From Sphingopyxis sp. BSN-002 (GTDB lineage Bacteria > Pseudomonadota > Alphaproteobacteria > Sphingomonadales > Sphingomonadaceae): DNA of 64,000 nucleotides. Below are positions 9,378 to 18,334 of the stretch, piece after piece (the stretch's first letter is position 1; the number at the start of each line of letters is the position of its first letter). The position numbers and the translations under genes were made by a program. The notes under the pieces were generated by a model. The model was not told where the DNA came from, searched no databases, and saw nothing but the letters and a program-made list of their open reading frames with translations. The stretch is from the NCBI RefSeq assembly GCF_022024275.1, contig NZ_CP091804.1, positions 744,001 to 808,000 of the forward strand, given 5' to 3'.

Positions 9378-11342
9378 ATGAAGACCCGTATTTTGACATC
9401 CACCCTGTCGCTCATCGCCGTCGCGGCGGCGACACCCGCTTTCGCACAGGAAAGCGTGACCGGCAGCGAAGACAGCACAATCACCGTCATCGGTGCGCCG
9501 CTGGCTGCCGATGAAAGCAACGCCTCGGTCTCGGTGATCGATGGCACCGACATCCGCCGCGCCCAGAATGGTTCGGTCAGTGACCAGCTCGTCCGCCTGC
9601 CCGGCGTCAGCTTCAACCAGAATGGCACCCTCGGCGGTGTGACCAACATCCGCATCCGCGGGGCCGAAGCCGAGCAGACGCTCGTCCTGATCGACGGCGT
9701 CCGCGTCGGCGACCCCTCGTCGCCCGGCGGCGGCTTCGATTTCGCCAATCTGATGCTCGGCAACATCGACCGCGTCGAGGTGCTGCGCGGCGCGAACAGC
9801 CTGCCGTGGGGCAGCCACGCGATCGGCGGTGTGGTCGCAGTGACGACCACCAATGCAGGCGCAGCCGAAGCGGGCGCGACAAGCGGCCAGATCGGCGCCG
9901 AATATGGCGCGCGCGACACGGTGCGCGCGAACGGTCAACTCCGCACCTCGCTCGGTGCCTCGCAATTCGGCATCGGTGGCGGCTACACCCGCACCGACGG
10001 GATCAGCAGCGCGGCCGTCGGCACCGAGCGTGACGGCTATCGCCAATATTCGCTGAACCTCACCAACCGCACCGAGATCGGCAACACGCTCGTCTTCCGC
10101 GCCTTCGGCCTCTATGCCGACAGCCGCGTCGACCTCGACGGCTTCAGCTTTTCGCCGCCCTATGGTCTGATCGACACCAACGAGTTCCAGAAGACGCGCG
10201 AACATTATGCCGCGGCAACGATCGAGCATCGTCCCGGCGGCAACGACAGCACGACCGGCTTCTCGCACAAGCTCCAGTTCGGTTTCGCCGACGTCAATCG
10301 TGACAACTACAATCCCGATTTCGGCACCGCACCCAGCTTCACCGCGCGCGGCCGCAACGAACGGCTGAGCTACAGCATCGACTGGGCCGCCATCGCGCAG
10401 CTTCGCGTCCTCGCGGGCGCCGAGCGCGAATGGACGCACGCCTTCACCGACGACGGCTTCGCGGCGGACAATGGCAAGACCGCGACGACGTCCTTCTGGG
10501 GCATGCTCGTCGGCAAGCCGACCGAGACGCTGTCGCTCACCGCGGGCATCCGCCACGACGATCACCGCGATTTCGGCGGCGCCACAACGCTGGCGTTCGA
10601 CGCAGGGCAGAAGATCGGAGATCTCGTCACGATCCGCGCCAGCTATCGCGAAGGCTTCAAGGCCCCGACCCTGTTCCAGCTCTCCGACAGCGCGGGCGCC
10701 TATGGCAATCCCGACCTCGCGCCCGAACGCGCGCGTTCGTACGAGATCGGCCTCCGCTTCGGCGACGGGCAGCAATGGTTCCTCGACGTCGCGGCTTTCC
10801 GCCGTAACAGCCGCAATCTCATCGATTTCGTCACCTGCCCGACGACCCCGAACCCGCTGCCCGCGATCTGCGCCACCGGCAACCGCCCGTTCGGAACCTA
10901 TGACAATATCCTCCGCGCCCGCGGCGAAGGGTTCGAGGTCGAAGGCGGCGCGAAGATCGGCGAACAGCTCGAGCTGAACGCCAACTATACGCTGCTGTCG
11001 GTCAAGGATCGCACCCCGGGTGGCTTCTATGAAGGCAACCGCCTCGCGCGGCGTCCGAGGCACCTCGCCAACGCCGAACTCGCGTGGACGCCGGGCGGCG
11101 CGCTCGATGGTGCCGACCTGTCGGTCGCGGTACGCTATGCAGGCAAAAGCTTCGACGACCGCTTCAACTCGGTCGAGCTCGACGACTATGTCCTCGTCGA
11201 CCTGCGCGCGAGCTATCCGGTCTATGCCGGGATCGAGCTGTTCGGCCGCGTCGAGAATCTGTTCGACGAGGATTATCAGACCGCCGCCGGCTACGGCACC
11301 GCGGGCCGCTCGGCCTATGTCGGGGTCCGCTGGGGCTTCTGA
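9378..11342 (+). CDS. btuB: TonB-dependent vitamin B12 receptor BtuB-like
   Basis: A 654-residue outer-membrane receptor. Residues 1-23 are a signal peptide ending AFAQE; a TonB-box-like stretch (STITVIG) follows; the plug domain has RLPGVSFNQNG, IRIRGAEAEQTLVLIDGVRV and VEVLRGANSLPWGSHAIGGV; the rest is a 22-strand barrel ending in the aromatic VGVRWGF. The upstream cobalamin riboswitch and the downstream BtuF/C/D-like ABC transporter make cobalamin, or another corrinoid, the probable substrate. The stop overlaps the next start by one base (TGATG), so all four genes should be one operon. Confidence 0.93.
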   Translation: MKTRILTSTLSLIAVAAATPAFAQESVTGSEDSTITVIGAPLAADESNASVSVIDGTDIRRAQNGSVSDQLVRLPGVSFNQNGTLGGVTNIRIRGAEAEQTLVLIDGVRVGDPSSPGGGFDFANLMLGNIDRVEVLRGANSLPWGSHAIGGVVAVTTTNAGAAEAGATSGQIGAEYGARDTVRANGQLRTSLGASQFGIGGGYTRTDGISSAAVGTERDGYRQYSLNLTNRTEIGNTLVFRAFGLYADSRVDLDGFSFSPPYGLIDTNEFQKTREHYAAATIEHRPGGNDSTTGFSHKLQFGFADVNRDNYNPDFGTAPSFTARGRNERLSYSIDWAAIAQLRVLAGAEREWTHAFTDDGFAADNGKTATTSFWGMLVGKPTETLSLTAGIRHDDHRDFGGATTLAFDAGQKIGDLVTIRASYREGFKAPTLFQLSDSAGAYGNPDLAPERARSYEIGLRFGDGQQWFLDVAAFRRNSRNLIDFVTCPTTPNPLPAICATGNRPFGTYDNILRARGEGFEVEGGAKIGEQLELNANYTLLSVKDRTPGGFYEGNRLARRPRHLANAELAWTPGGALDGADLSVAVRYAGKSFDDRFNSVELDDYVLVDLRASYPVYAGIELFGRVENLFDEDYQTAAGYGTAGRSAYVGVRWGF

Positions 11343-12163
11343 TGCGGGGGGCAGCGGCTCTCGCTCTGCTGGTGGCCCTTACGGGGTGCCAGCAGCGTGC
11401 GCCGCTGCCCGCATTGCACGGGGTCGCGAGCGTCGATTTCTGCGCCGACCAGATGACGCTCGGCCTGCTGCCGCGCGATCGCATCCGCGCGGTGTCGTTT
11501 GAAACCGACAGCGACGCGAGCTTCTCGAAGCCGCTTGCGGGGGGCCTTCCGCGCCTCCGCCCGCAGCTCGAGGATATCGTCGCGCTGCGGCCTGCGGTCG
11601 TGGTGCGCTCCTATGGCGGCGGGGCCAAGCTCGATCGCCAGCTTGAAGCGATCGGTATCCGCGTGGTCCAGCTCGGCTTTCCCATGACGCTCGACGACGT
11701 CCGTACTGACGTGCTGCGCGTCGGCGGGGAACTCGGCGCCGGAAAGCAGGCACAGCAGCGTATCGCAGCCTTCGACGCCGAACTTGCTGCTGCGAGGCGT
11801 CAGCCCGCGCACGGCGGAACGGCGCTCTATGTGACGCCGGGCGACGTTACGACGGGCCCCGGCAGCCTGGTGGCCGAGGTCATAGGCGCCGCGGGATACA
11901 AGCCGTATCGCGCCGAGCCCGGTTGGGGCACGCTGCCGCTCGAACAGATGGTTCGCAAGGCGCCCGACGTCGTGTTCCGCGCCTTCTTCGACAGCGCACG
12001 TTACCGGCAGGATTACTGGACCTCGTCGCGCCATCCTGTCGTCGCCGAAGCATTGGCGAAGGCCATCGACGTCGAGGTGCCCGGCGCGTGGATTTCGTGC
12101 GGCAACTGGCTGACCGGCCATGCCGTCGCCAAACTCGCGGCGGCAAAGGGAAAAACGACATGA
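11342..12163 (+). CDS. btuF: Cobalamin ABC transporter substrate-binding lipoprotein BtuF-like
   Basis: A 273-residue periplasmic binding protein of the cobalamin/siderophore class. The start ATG overlaps the btuB stop, and gives a lipoprotein signal with lipobox LTGC (cysteine about 16). The frame also opens further upstream, but that part overlaps btuB and encodes no signal. Features are SVDFCADQMTLGLLPRDRI, LEDIVALRPAVVV, and the C-terminal helix-rich lobe with SSRHPVVAEAL. It should deliver corrinoid from BtuB to the BtuC-BtuD permease encoded next. Exact substrate is inferred from context and the riboswitch. Confidence 0.87.
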   Translation: MRGAAALALLVALTGCQQRAPLPALHGVASVDFCADQMTLGLLPRDRIRAVSFETDSDASFSKPLAGGLPRLRPQLEDIVALRPAVVVRSYGGGAKLDRQLEAIGIRVVQLGFPMTLDDVRTDVLRVGGELGAGKQAQQRIAAFDAELAAARRQPAHGGTALYVTPGDVTTGPGSLVAEVIGAAGYKPYRAEPGWGTLPLEQMVRKAPDVVFRAFFDSARYRQDYWTSSRHPVVAEALAKAIDVEVPGAWISCGNWLTGHAVAKLAAAKGKTT

Positions 12164-13146
12164 CGCTGCGCCTCAACGCCCTGCTTGCGCTGCTTCTGCT
12201 GCTTGCCGCCCTGCTCGCGCTGATGACCGGTCCCGACGGCATCTCCCCGCGCCTGATCGCCGACTGGCTGAACGGCAGCGATCCTGCCGCGTCGATCATC
12301 ATCGCCGACATCCGCCTGCCGCGCGTCCTCGCCGCCGCAGTCGTCGGCGCGGCGCTCGGCCTGTGCGGTGCGGCGTTGCAGGCTCTCACCCGCAACCCGC
12401 TTGCGGAGCCGGGCATCCTCGGCGTCTCGGCCGCGGCGACTCTCGGCGCGACCACGACGCTCTATTTCGGCCTCGCCGCGCTTTCGCCGTGGATTCTGCC
12501 GCTCGGCGCGATCGCCGCCTCGGCGCTCGTCACGGCGTTGCTCGCGGCGGTTGCCGTGCGCACGCAGGGGATGGCGAGCCTGATCCTGACCGGCGTCGGC
12601 CTGTCGAGCCTCGCCGGCGCGCTGATGGCGCTGATCCTGAACTTCGCGCCGAACCCCTTCTCGCTCTCCGACCTCGTCAACTGGACGCTCGGGTCGGTCG
12701 CCAACCGCTCGCTGTCCGATCTCGCGATCTCGGCACCGCTCGTCCTGCTCGGATCGCTGCTGCTGCTCAGCCAGCGCGCGAACCTGTCGCTGCTGTCGAT
12801 CGGCGAAGCCGCCGCGACCGCGCACGGCCTCGACGGACGCAAGACGCGGTTGTTCGTCATCGCCGGCACCGGCATCGCGACCGGCGCCGCGGTTGCGCTC
12901 GCCGGCGCCGTCGGTTTCGTCGGCATCGTCGCCCCGCATCTCGTGCGGCCATGGACCGGCCACGACCCCGGCCGCGCGTTGCTGCCTTCGGCCTGGCTTG
13001 GCGCGCTGCTGCTCGTCCTCGCCGACCTGCTCGTCCGCCTGCTCCCTACCGACAACGAGCTCCGCCTGGGTGTCGTCGCGGCGCTCGCCGGGGCGCCGAT
13101 CTTCATGGCAATCGTCCTGCGCCGCGGGAGGACGTCGCATGTCTGA
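12160..13146 (+). CDS. btuC: Cobalamin ABC transporter permease BtuC-like (FecCD family)
   Basis: A 328-residue inner-membrane permease with about ten hydrophobic segments, the normal size for FecCD/BtuC proteins. Family signatures are IRLPRVLAAAVVGAALGLCGAALQ, LAEPGILGVSAAA, and GFVGIVAPHLVR. The ATG at 12160 overlaps the btuF stop by four bases (ATGA), and the frame extends past the btuD start by eight bases. It forms the transmembrane channel of the B12 importer with BtuD. The longer open frame upstream is an out-of-frame reading of btuF and was not used. Confidence 0.92.
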   Translation: MTLRLNALLALLLLLAALLALMTGPDGISPRLIADWLNGSDPAASIIIADIRLPRVLAAAVVGAALGLCGAALQALTRNPLAEPGILGVSAAATLGATTTLYFGLAALSPWILPLGAIAASALVTALLAAVAVRTQGMASLILTGVGLSSLAGALMALILNFAPNPFSLSDLVNWTLGSVANRSLSDLAISAPLVLLGSLLLLSQRANLSLLSIGEAAATAHGLDGRKTRLFVIAGTGIATGAAVALAGAVGFVGIVAPHLVRPWTGHDPGRALLPSAWLGALLLVLADLLVRLLPTDNELRLGVVAALAGAPIFMAIVLRRGRTSHV

Positions 13147-13912
13147 GCTTATCCTCGATACCCTCTCCGTCCGGGCGAACGGCAAGCTTTTGCTCGACGG
13201 TGTTTCGGCCAGCCTTGCGCCCGGCCAGCTCACCGCGGTCGTCGGCCCGAACGGCGCCGGCAAATCGACCCTGCTCCGCGCCATCGCCAACATCATCCCC
13301 TCAAGCGGCAGCGTCCATCTCGGGGACACCGACCTCAGGGCGTTGAAGCCGACCGAGCGAGCGCGCCGCCTCGCCTATCTGCCGCAAGCGCACGAACTCG
13401 CGTGGGACATCAGCGTCACCGACATGGTCGCACTCGGCCGTTTCGCCTTCGGTGCGGTTCCCGGCCGCCTCCGTACCGAAGATGAAATCGCCATCGCACG
13501 GGCGATGCGCGATACGGGCTGTACCGATCTTGCCCACCGCGCCGTCACCAGCCTTTCGGGCGGCGAGCAGGCGCTCGCCTGCCTCGCGCGCGTGCTCGCG
13601 GCCGACACGCCGTTACTGCTCGCCGACGAACCTGCCGCGGCGCTCGACCCCGCGAACCAGTATCGCGTGATGGAGTGCCTCGCGGCGCGCGCGAAAGAAG
13701 GCCGCACCGTCATCGTCGTCCTGCACGACCTGTCGCTCGTCGCGCAATTTGCGGATTCTGTGCTCTGGCTGCACGATTCCAGGCTCGTCGCGCACGGCCT
13801 CGCGACCCGCGGCGAGTTCGAACGCCATGTCCCTGCCCTCTTCGCCCGCGCACCGGGTTTCGCGGCCGACGGATCGAACGCGCTCTATTTCCGCCGCGAT
13901 ACCGACAGTTAA
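13139..13912 (+). CDS. btuD: Cobalamin ABC transporter ATPase BtuD-like
   Basis: A 257-residue ABC ATPase. It has Walker A GPNGAGKST (about residues 38-46), Q-loop YLPQ, signature LSGGEQALACLARVLA, Walker B-like LLLADEPAAALDP and an H-loop VLHDLS. The start ATG 13139 lies within the last codons of btuC (eight-base overlap), and the sequence begins MSELILDTLSVR. It powers the BtuC permease. It is the last gene of the riboswitch-controlled operon; galE follows after 51 bases with its own strong ribosome site. Confidence 0.92.
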   Translation: MSELILDTLSVRANGKLLLDGVSASLAPGQLTAVVGPNGAGKSTLLRAIANIIPSSGSVHLGDTDLRALKPTERARRLAYLPQAHELAWDISVTDMVALGRFAFGAVPGRLRTEDEIAIARAMRDTGCTDLAHRAVTSLSGGEQALACLARVLAADTPLLLADEPAAALDPANQYRVMECLAARAKEGRTVIVVLHDLSLVAQFADSVLWLHDSRLVAHGLATRGEFERHVPALFARAPGFAADGSNALYFRRDTDS

Positions 13913-13963
13913 CTGGCTATTTGCCGCCTCCGCGCTATGGCTGCTGCCCGCTGGAGGAAACAA

Positions 13964-14980
13964 ATGAAGGTCTTTGTCACCGGCGGCGCCGGCTATATCG
14001 GCAGCCACACGCTCGTCGCGCTGCTTGCAGCGGGGCATGAGGTGTGCGTGTTCGACAATTATTCGAACAGTTCGCCGGTGTCACTCGCGCGCGTCCGCCA
14101 GCTCACCAACCGCGACATGGAGATGGTCGAGGGCGACATCTGCGATATCGACGGCCTGACAAAGACGCTGACCGCCTTCGCGCCCGACGCGGTGGTGCAT
14201 TTCGCAGGGCTGAAGGCAGTCGGGGAGTCGAACGACATTCCGCTTCGCTATTACCAGACCAATGTCACCGGCACGATGAACCTGCTCGCGGCGATGGACG
14301 CCGCCGAATGCCGCCGCATCGTCTTCTCCTCCTCGGCGACGGTCTATGGCGAGGCACAGTATCTGCCCTTCGACGAGGCCCACCCGATCGGCCCGACCAA
14401 TCCCTACGGCCGCACCAAGGCGATGGCCGAGGGCGTGATCGGCGACTGGGCGAGCGCGACTCCCGGCGCGTCGGCGGTGCTGCTGCGCTATTTCAACCCC
14501 GTCGGCGCGCATGAATCGGGCCGTATCGGCGAGGATCCGCAGGACATTCCGAACAATCTGATGCCCTTCGTTGCGCAGGTCGCAGTGGGGCGACGCGACA
14601 GGCTGTCGATCTTCGGCGACGATTACGACACCCGCGATGGCACCGGCGAGCGCGACTATATCCATGTCGTCGACCTCGCCGCCGCGCATCTCGCCGCAAT
14701 CGAATATGCGGCGCACACCACCGGCTGCGAAGCGATCAACGTCGGCACCGGTCAGGGCATCACGGTGAAGGAACTTGTCGCGGCCTATGAGCGCGCGTGC
14801 GGCCACCCCATCGCCTTCGAAATCGCCCCTCGCCGCCCCGGCGACGTCGCGAGCAGCTATGCCGCGACCGCCAAGGCCCGCGAGCTGCTCGACTGGCGTG
14901 CCGCACTCGACGTCGACGCGATGTGCGCCAGCAGCTGGCGCTGGCAGTCCGAAAATCCGCACGGATTCGACGGCGACTGA
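13964..14980 (+). CDS. galE: UDP-glucose 4-epimerase
   Basis: A 338-residue short-chain dehydrogenase/reductase that interconverts UDP-glucose and UDP-galactose (or the N-acetyl forms). The start ATG 13964 has a strong GGAGG site and gives MKVFVTGGAGYIGSH, the NAD-binding motif. The active site has SSSATVYG and the YGRTKAMAE Tyr-x3-Lys pair, and the C-terminus has GTGQGITVKEL and RRPGDVASSYA, both typical of GalE. It may supply galactose or GalNAc precursors for the polysaccharide genes that follow. Confidence 0.94.
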   Translation: MKVFVTGGAGYIGSHTLVALLAAGHEVCVFDNYSNSSPVSLARVRQLTNRDMEMVEGDICDIDGLTKTLTAFAPDAVVHFAGLKAVGESNDIPLRYYQTNVTGTMNLLAAMDAAECRRIVFSSSATVYGEAQYLPFDEAHPIGPTNPYGRTKAMAEGVIGDWASATPGASAVLLRYFNPVGAHESGRIGEDPQDIPNNLMPFVAQVAVGRRDRLSIFGDDYDTRDGTGERDYIHVVDLAAAHLAAIEYAAHTTGCEAINVGTGQGITVKELVAAYERACGHPIAFEIAPRRPGDVASSYAATAKARELLDWRAALDVDAMCASSWRWQSENPHGFDGD

Positions 14981-14995
14981 CACCTTCCGAAACCG

Positions 14996-15020
14996 GGAAC
15001 CAAAGCTCCCTGACAGGGTT
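14996..15020 (+). promoter_or_regulatory. Weak EcfG-like stress promoter candidate
   Basis: GGAAC at 14996-15000 and GGTT at 15017-15020 are separated by 16 bases, close to the alphaproteobacterial EcfG pattern (GGAAC, 16-17 bases, CGTT), with one mismatch. It lies 168 bp before the WbpM-like gene in the galE downstream gap. The match is short and could be chance. Confidence 0.25.
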
Positions 15021-15187
15021 ATCGTCCCTGAGGCGGAGGGCGATCGACCATGCGCGATATAGTTTTATCAACTCCGGAGTGGAGCCTTCCCGCCCGCTTC
15101 CGCGCAACTGTTCGCTTGAGCGGAACGCCGCCAGCGGCTAGTGCGGGCGTCGGGGGTGTTGGATATCCATTGGAAATTGACCGATAA

Positions 15188-17119
15188 ATGATGATCTCCG
15201 ACGACAAATACTGGCGCCATCTCCGCGCCGCGCTCCTGACCTTCATTGTCGACCGACCCCGCCGGCAGCGCCAGTTCACGGCCGTCGCCGTCGACGGTAT
15301 CCTCTGCATCGCGGCGGCGGTGATCGCCTTTTCGCTGCGGCTCGGCATCTGGGACCTTATGTCCACGCCGATCCTGACCTTCGGCGCCATCGCGCTGGCG
15401 CTATGGTATCCGATTGCCTGGCGGGCGGGCGTCTATCGCTCGCTCATCCGTTATTCGGGCGCTCGCACCGTCGCCGATCTCGTGATCGCCTGCGGCCTGC
15501 TCACACTGCCGCTGGTCGCGATCCTCGTGACCTTCCGCATCCACGACGTACCCCGGACGCTGAGCGTCCTGCATCCGATCATCTTCCTCCTGCTGCTCGC
15601 CTCGAGCCGCATCTTCGTCCGCTTTGCGCTGCTCGACCTGCTCAAGGTCGTCGAGGTCGATGCCCGCCGCGTGCTCGTCTATGGCGCCGGACGCGCGGGA
15701 CAACAGCTCGCGCTGTCGCTGCGGCACGAGCCGAAGGTCCACCTCGTCGGCTTCATCGACGACGACCAGCGGCTCGACGGGCAGCGCCTCGACGGTACGC
15801 CCGTCTTCGGCTCGGCCCGGCTGGAGCGTCTGCTCGACGATACGCATGTCGATGAAGTGTTGCTTGCGATCCCCAGCGCGTCGCGCACCCGGCGGCGCGA
15901 GATCATCGAAACGCTGCAGGACGAGGGCATATATGTTCGCTCACTGCCCAATCTGACCAACGTTATCGACGGCAGCATCACCGTAAACGATCTGCGCGAA
16001 ATCCAGATCGAGGAACTGCTCGGGCGCGAGACCGTCGCCGCGAACGAGCTGCTGATGGGCAAGACCATCGTCGGCAAGACCGTGATGGTCTCGGGCGCCG
16101 GGGGCTCGATCGGCAGCGAGCTTTGCCGCCAGATCGTCCGTTGCCGCCCTGCCCGGCTGATCCTGCTCGAACAGTCCGAATACGGGCTTTACGCGATCGA
16201 GCAGGAACTCGGCGAGCTGATGAAAGAGCTCGGCGTCGACGTCCCGCTGATCCCCGAACTTGCCAATGTGTCCGAACGCTCGTCGATGACGCGCATCTAT
16301 CGCCACTACCGGCCCGACACGGTCTTCCATGCCGCTGCCTACAAGCATGTGCCGCTGGTCGAGGCGAACCCGCTGTCGGGTCTGCGCAACAATATCATGG
16401 GCACGCTGCACAGCGTCGAGGCGGCGGAGGCCGCAGGGGTTTCGAACTTCATCCTGATCAGCACCGACAAGGCGGTGCGCCCGACGAACATCATGGGTGC
16501 ATCGAAGCGCGTGTGCGAACTGATCCTTCAGGCGCGCGCCGAACAGCCGGGTACGAAAACGATCTTCAGCATGGTGCGCTTCGGCAACGTCCTCGGCTCG
16601 AGCGGGTCGGTCGTCCCGCGCTTCAAGGCGCAGATCGCCGCCGGCGGACCCGTCACCGTCACCGACCGCGAGATCACCCGCTATTTCATGACGATCCCCG
16701 AAGCCGCGCAGCTCGTCATCCAGGCGAGCGCGATGGCGAAGGGCGGCGAAGTGTTCGTGCTCGATATGGGCCAGCCGGTGAAGATCATCGACCTTGCCCG
16801 CACGATGATCCGCCTGTCGGGACTTGCGATCCGCGACGGCGACAATCCCGACGGCGATATCGAGATCGTCGAAACCGGATTGCGGCCAGGCGAAAAGCTC
16901 TATGAGGAGCTGCTCATCGGCGACAATCCGCAGTCGACGAACCATCCGCGGATCATGCGCGCGCGTGAAATCCTTTGGCCCTGGACCGACCTTGAGCAGG
17001 CCCTCGCCCAGCTCGACGGAACGATCCGCCAGAGCGGCGATGCCGATGCGGCGGTCCGGATCATCGGGCGACTCGTCCCCGAATACGCACCCGAGAACGC
17101 CGGAAAGATCAGCGCCTAA
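15188..17119 (+). CDS. WbpM/FlaA1-like UDP-N-acetylglucosamine 4,6-dehydratase
   Basis: A 643-residue membrane-anchored protein of the long CapD/WbpM class. The first about 160 residues hold four or so hydrophobic segments; a CoA-binding-like domain follows (VYGAGRAGQQLALSL); the catalytic SDR domain begins with SGAGGSIGSELCRQI near residue 300. The catalytic residues are in STDKAVRPTNIMGASKRV, where Met replaces the usual SDR tyrosine, as in WbpM. The enzyme removes water from UDP-GlcNAc to form UDP-4-keto-6-deoxy-GlcNAc, a precursor of QuiNAc/FucNAc-type sugars. No clear SD precedes the ATG; the 3' end overlaps the convergent glycosyltransferase stop. Confidence 0.9.
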   Translation: MMISDDKYWRHLRAALLTFIVDRPRRQRQFTAVAVDGILCIAAAVIAFSLRLGIWDLMSTPILTFGAIALALWYPIAWRAGVYRSLIRYSGARTVADLVIACGLLTLPLVAILVTFRIHDVPRTLSVLHPIIFLLLLASSRIFVRFALLDLLKVVEVDARRVLVYGAGRAGQQLALSLRHEPKVHLVGFIDDDQRLDGQRLDGTPVFGSARLERLLDDTHVDEVLLAIPSASRTRRREIIETLQDEGIYVRSLPNLTNVIDGSITVNDLREIQIEELLGRETVAANELLMGKTIVGKTVMVSGAGGSIGSELCRQIVRCRPARLILLEQSEYGLYAIEQELGELMKELGVDVPLIPELANVSERSSMTRIYRHYRPDTVFHAAAYKHVPLVEANPLSGLRNNIMGTLHSVEAAEAAGVSNFILISTDKAVRPTNIMGASKRVCELILQARAEQPGTKTIFSMVRFGNVLGSSGSVVPRFKAQIAAGGPVTVTDREITRYFMTIPEAAQLVIQASAMAKGGEVFVLDMGQPVKIIDLARTMIRLSGLAIRDGDNPDGDIEIVETGLRPGEKLYEELLIGDNPQSTNHPRIMRAREILWPWTDLEQALAQLDGTIRQSGDADAAVRIIGRLVPEYAPENAGKISA

Positions 17120-18225
17120 AGCCCGATCTGATCGAGCAGCGAGGCGTTCACCTGGTGGACGTCATATTTGTCTTCGGCGATCTTGCGGCTCGCAGCGCCC
17201 ATGCATGCGCGAAGTGCAGCGTCGGCGCCCAGCTCGACCATCGCGCGTGCCAGACCTTCGGCATCCTTCAGCGGCACCAGCCGGCCGTTGAGCCCGTCGA
17301 CCGTGGTCTCGCGGCAACCGGGCGCGTCGGTCGTAATGATCGGCCGCCCCATCGCCATCGCCTCCAGCACGGTGCGCGGCGTTCCCTCGCGCCACGACGG
17401 TAGTACGAAGACCGAAGCCTCGGCGAGCGCCGGACGAACATCGTCGAGCAAGCCCAGATATTCGATCCCGTCGGCGATCCATTCGTCGAGTTCGGCGCGC
17501 GTCACCGCGTCGGGACCGGTATCGAGCATCCCGGCGATCCGTATCCGCGCGCCGGGAACCGTCGCCCGCACGACGCGGCTCGCCTCGGCGAGCTCATAGA
17601 GCCCCTTGCTGTGGAGCAGCCGCGCGATCGTCAGGAACACCGGCTGTTCGGGGAGTGCGGCCAGCGTGAACTGGTCGAGATTGATTCCCGACCCATTGAC
17701 CATCACGACCTTCGAGGCGTCGGACAGGCAGCCCGCCGCGATGAAATCGTCGCGGTCGTCGGGGTTCTGGAAAACGACATGGCTGTTGGCATTGGTCGCC
17801 AGCCGGTACAGTCCCTGCGCGATCTTCTGCGTCAATTTGCGGACCAGCCCGCTCCGCTCGATAAAGGCGAAGCCAAGCCCCGTCACCATGCTCGCTGATC
17901 GAGCGCCCGCCTTTTTCGCGGCGAGGCTACCCCAGATATTGGGTTTGATCGTGTAATTGAGGACGAAATCGATCCGCTGCTCGCGGATCAGCCGGACCAT
18001 GCTGCGGTAATAGAGAATGTCGCCCGTGAACGACACCTTGGTCCGCTTGAGCGCGATATCGTGCGGGATCGCACCCATCCTCCGGAAATGGTCTGCGAAC
18101 TCGCCCTGCAGTTCGGGCGAGGCCACATGCACCTCATGTCCCCGCCGGATCATCTCCTCGGCGAGCGCGGACCGGAAGTTATAGAGATAATGGGCGTGCG
18201 ACCCGTTGATCAGAATTTTGGCCAT
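17116..18225 (-). CDS. GT4-family glycosyltransferase (PglA-like)
   Basis: A 369-residue GT-B glycosyltransferase. The ATG at 18225 gives the family N-terminus MAKILINGSHAHYLYNFRSALAEEM; the longer frame adds a non-homologous tail. The N-terminal domain has VLNYTIKPNIWGSLAAKKAG and TGLGFAFI, a combination seen in PglA-like transferases that add the second sugar to an undecaprenyl-linked amino sugar; the C-terminal domain has LPSWREGTPRTVLEAMAMGRPIITTDAPG, with the donor-binding EX7E. It ends tail-to-tail, with a four-base overlap, against the WbpM-like gene. Donor and acceptor are unknown. Confidence 0.82.
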   Translation of the reverse strand: MAKILINGSHAHYLYNFRSALAEEMIRRGHEVHVASPELQGEFADHFRRMGAIPHDIALKRTKVSFTGDILYYRSMVRLIREQRIDFVLNYTIKPNIWGSLAAKKAGARSASMVTGLGFAFIERSGLVRKLTQKIAQGLYRLATNANSHVVFQNPDDRDDFIAAGCLSDASKVVMVNGSGINLDQFTLAALPEQPVFLTIARLLHSKGLYELAEASRVVRATVPGARIRIAGMLDTGPDAVTRAELDEWIADGIEYLGLLDDVRPALAEASVFVLPSWREGTPRTVLEAMAMGRPIITTDAPGCRETTVDGLNGRLVPLKDAEGLARAMVELGADAALRACMGAASRKIAEDKYDVHQVNASLLDQIGL

Positions 18226-18334
18226 ATTTCCGTTTCGTCCTGCGCGCCCGCTTGACGCCTTCGTGCGCGAGGCGTCAAGAGCGGACTTGAGCCGGCGCTT
18301 GAACCAGCGGCTCGTTGCAAGGGTATGAAAGACA

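Noticed and set aside
9102..11063. Long minus-strand open frame opposite btuB (653 residues)
   Set aside because: It covers the riboswitch and is a complement reading of btuB; btuB has clear receptor motifs, riboswitch and operon context.
12013..13329. 438-residue minus-strand frame opposite btuC/btuD
   Set aside because: An antisense shadow with highly charged Arg/Glu composition; the plus-strand transporter genes are clearly real.
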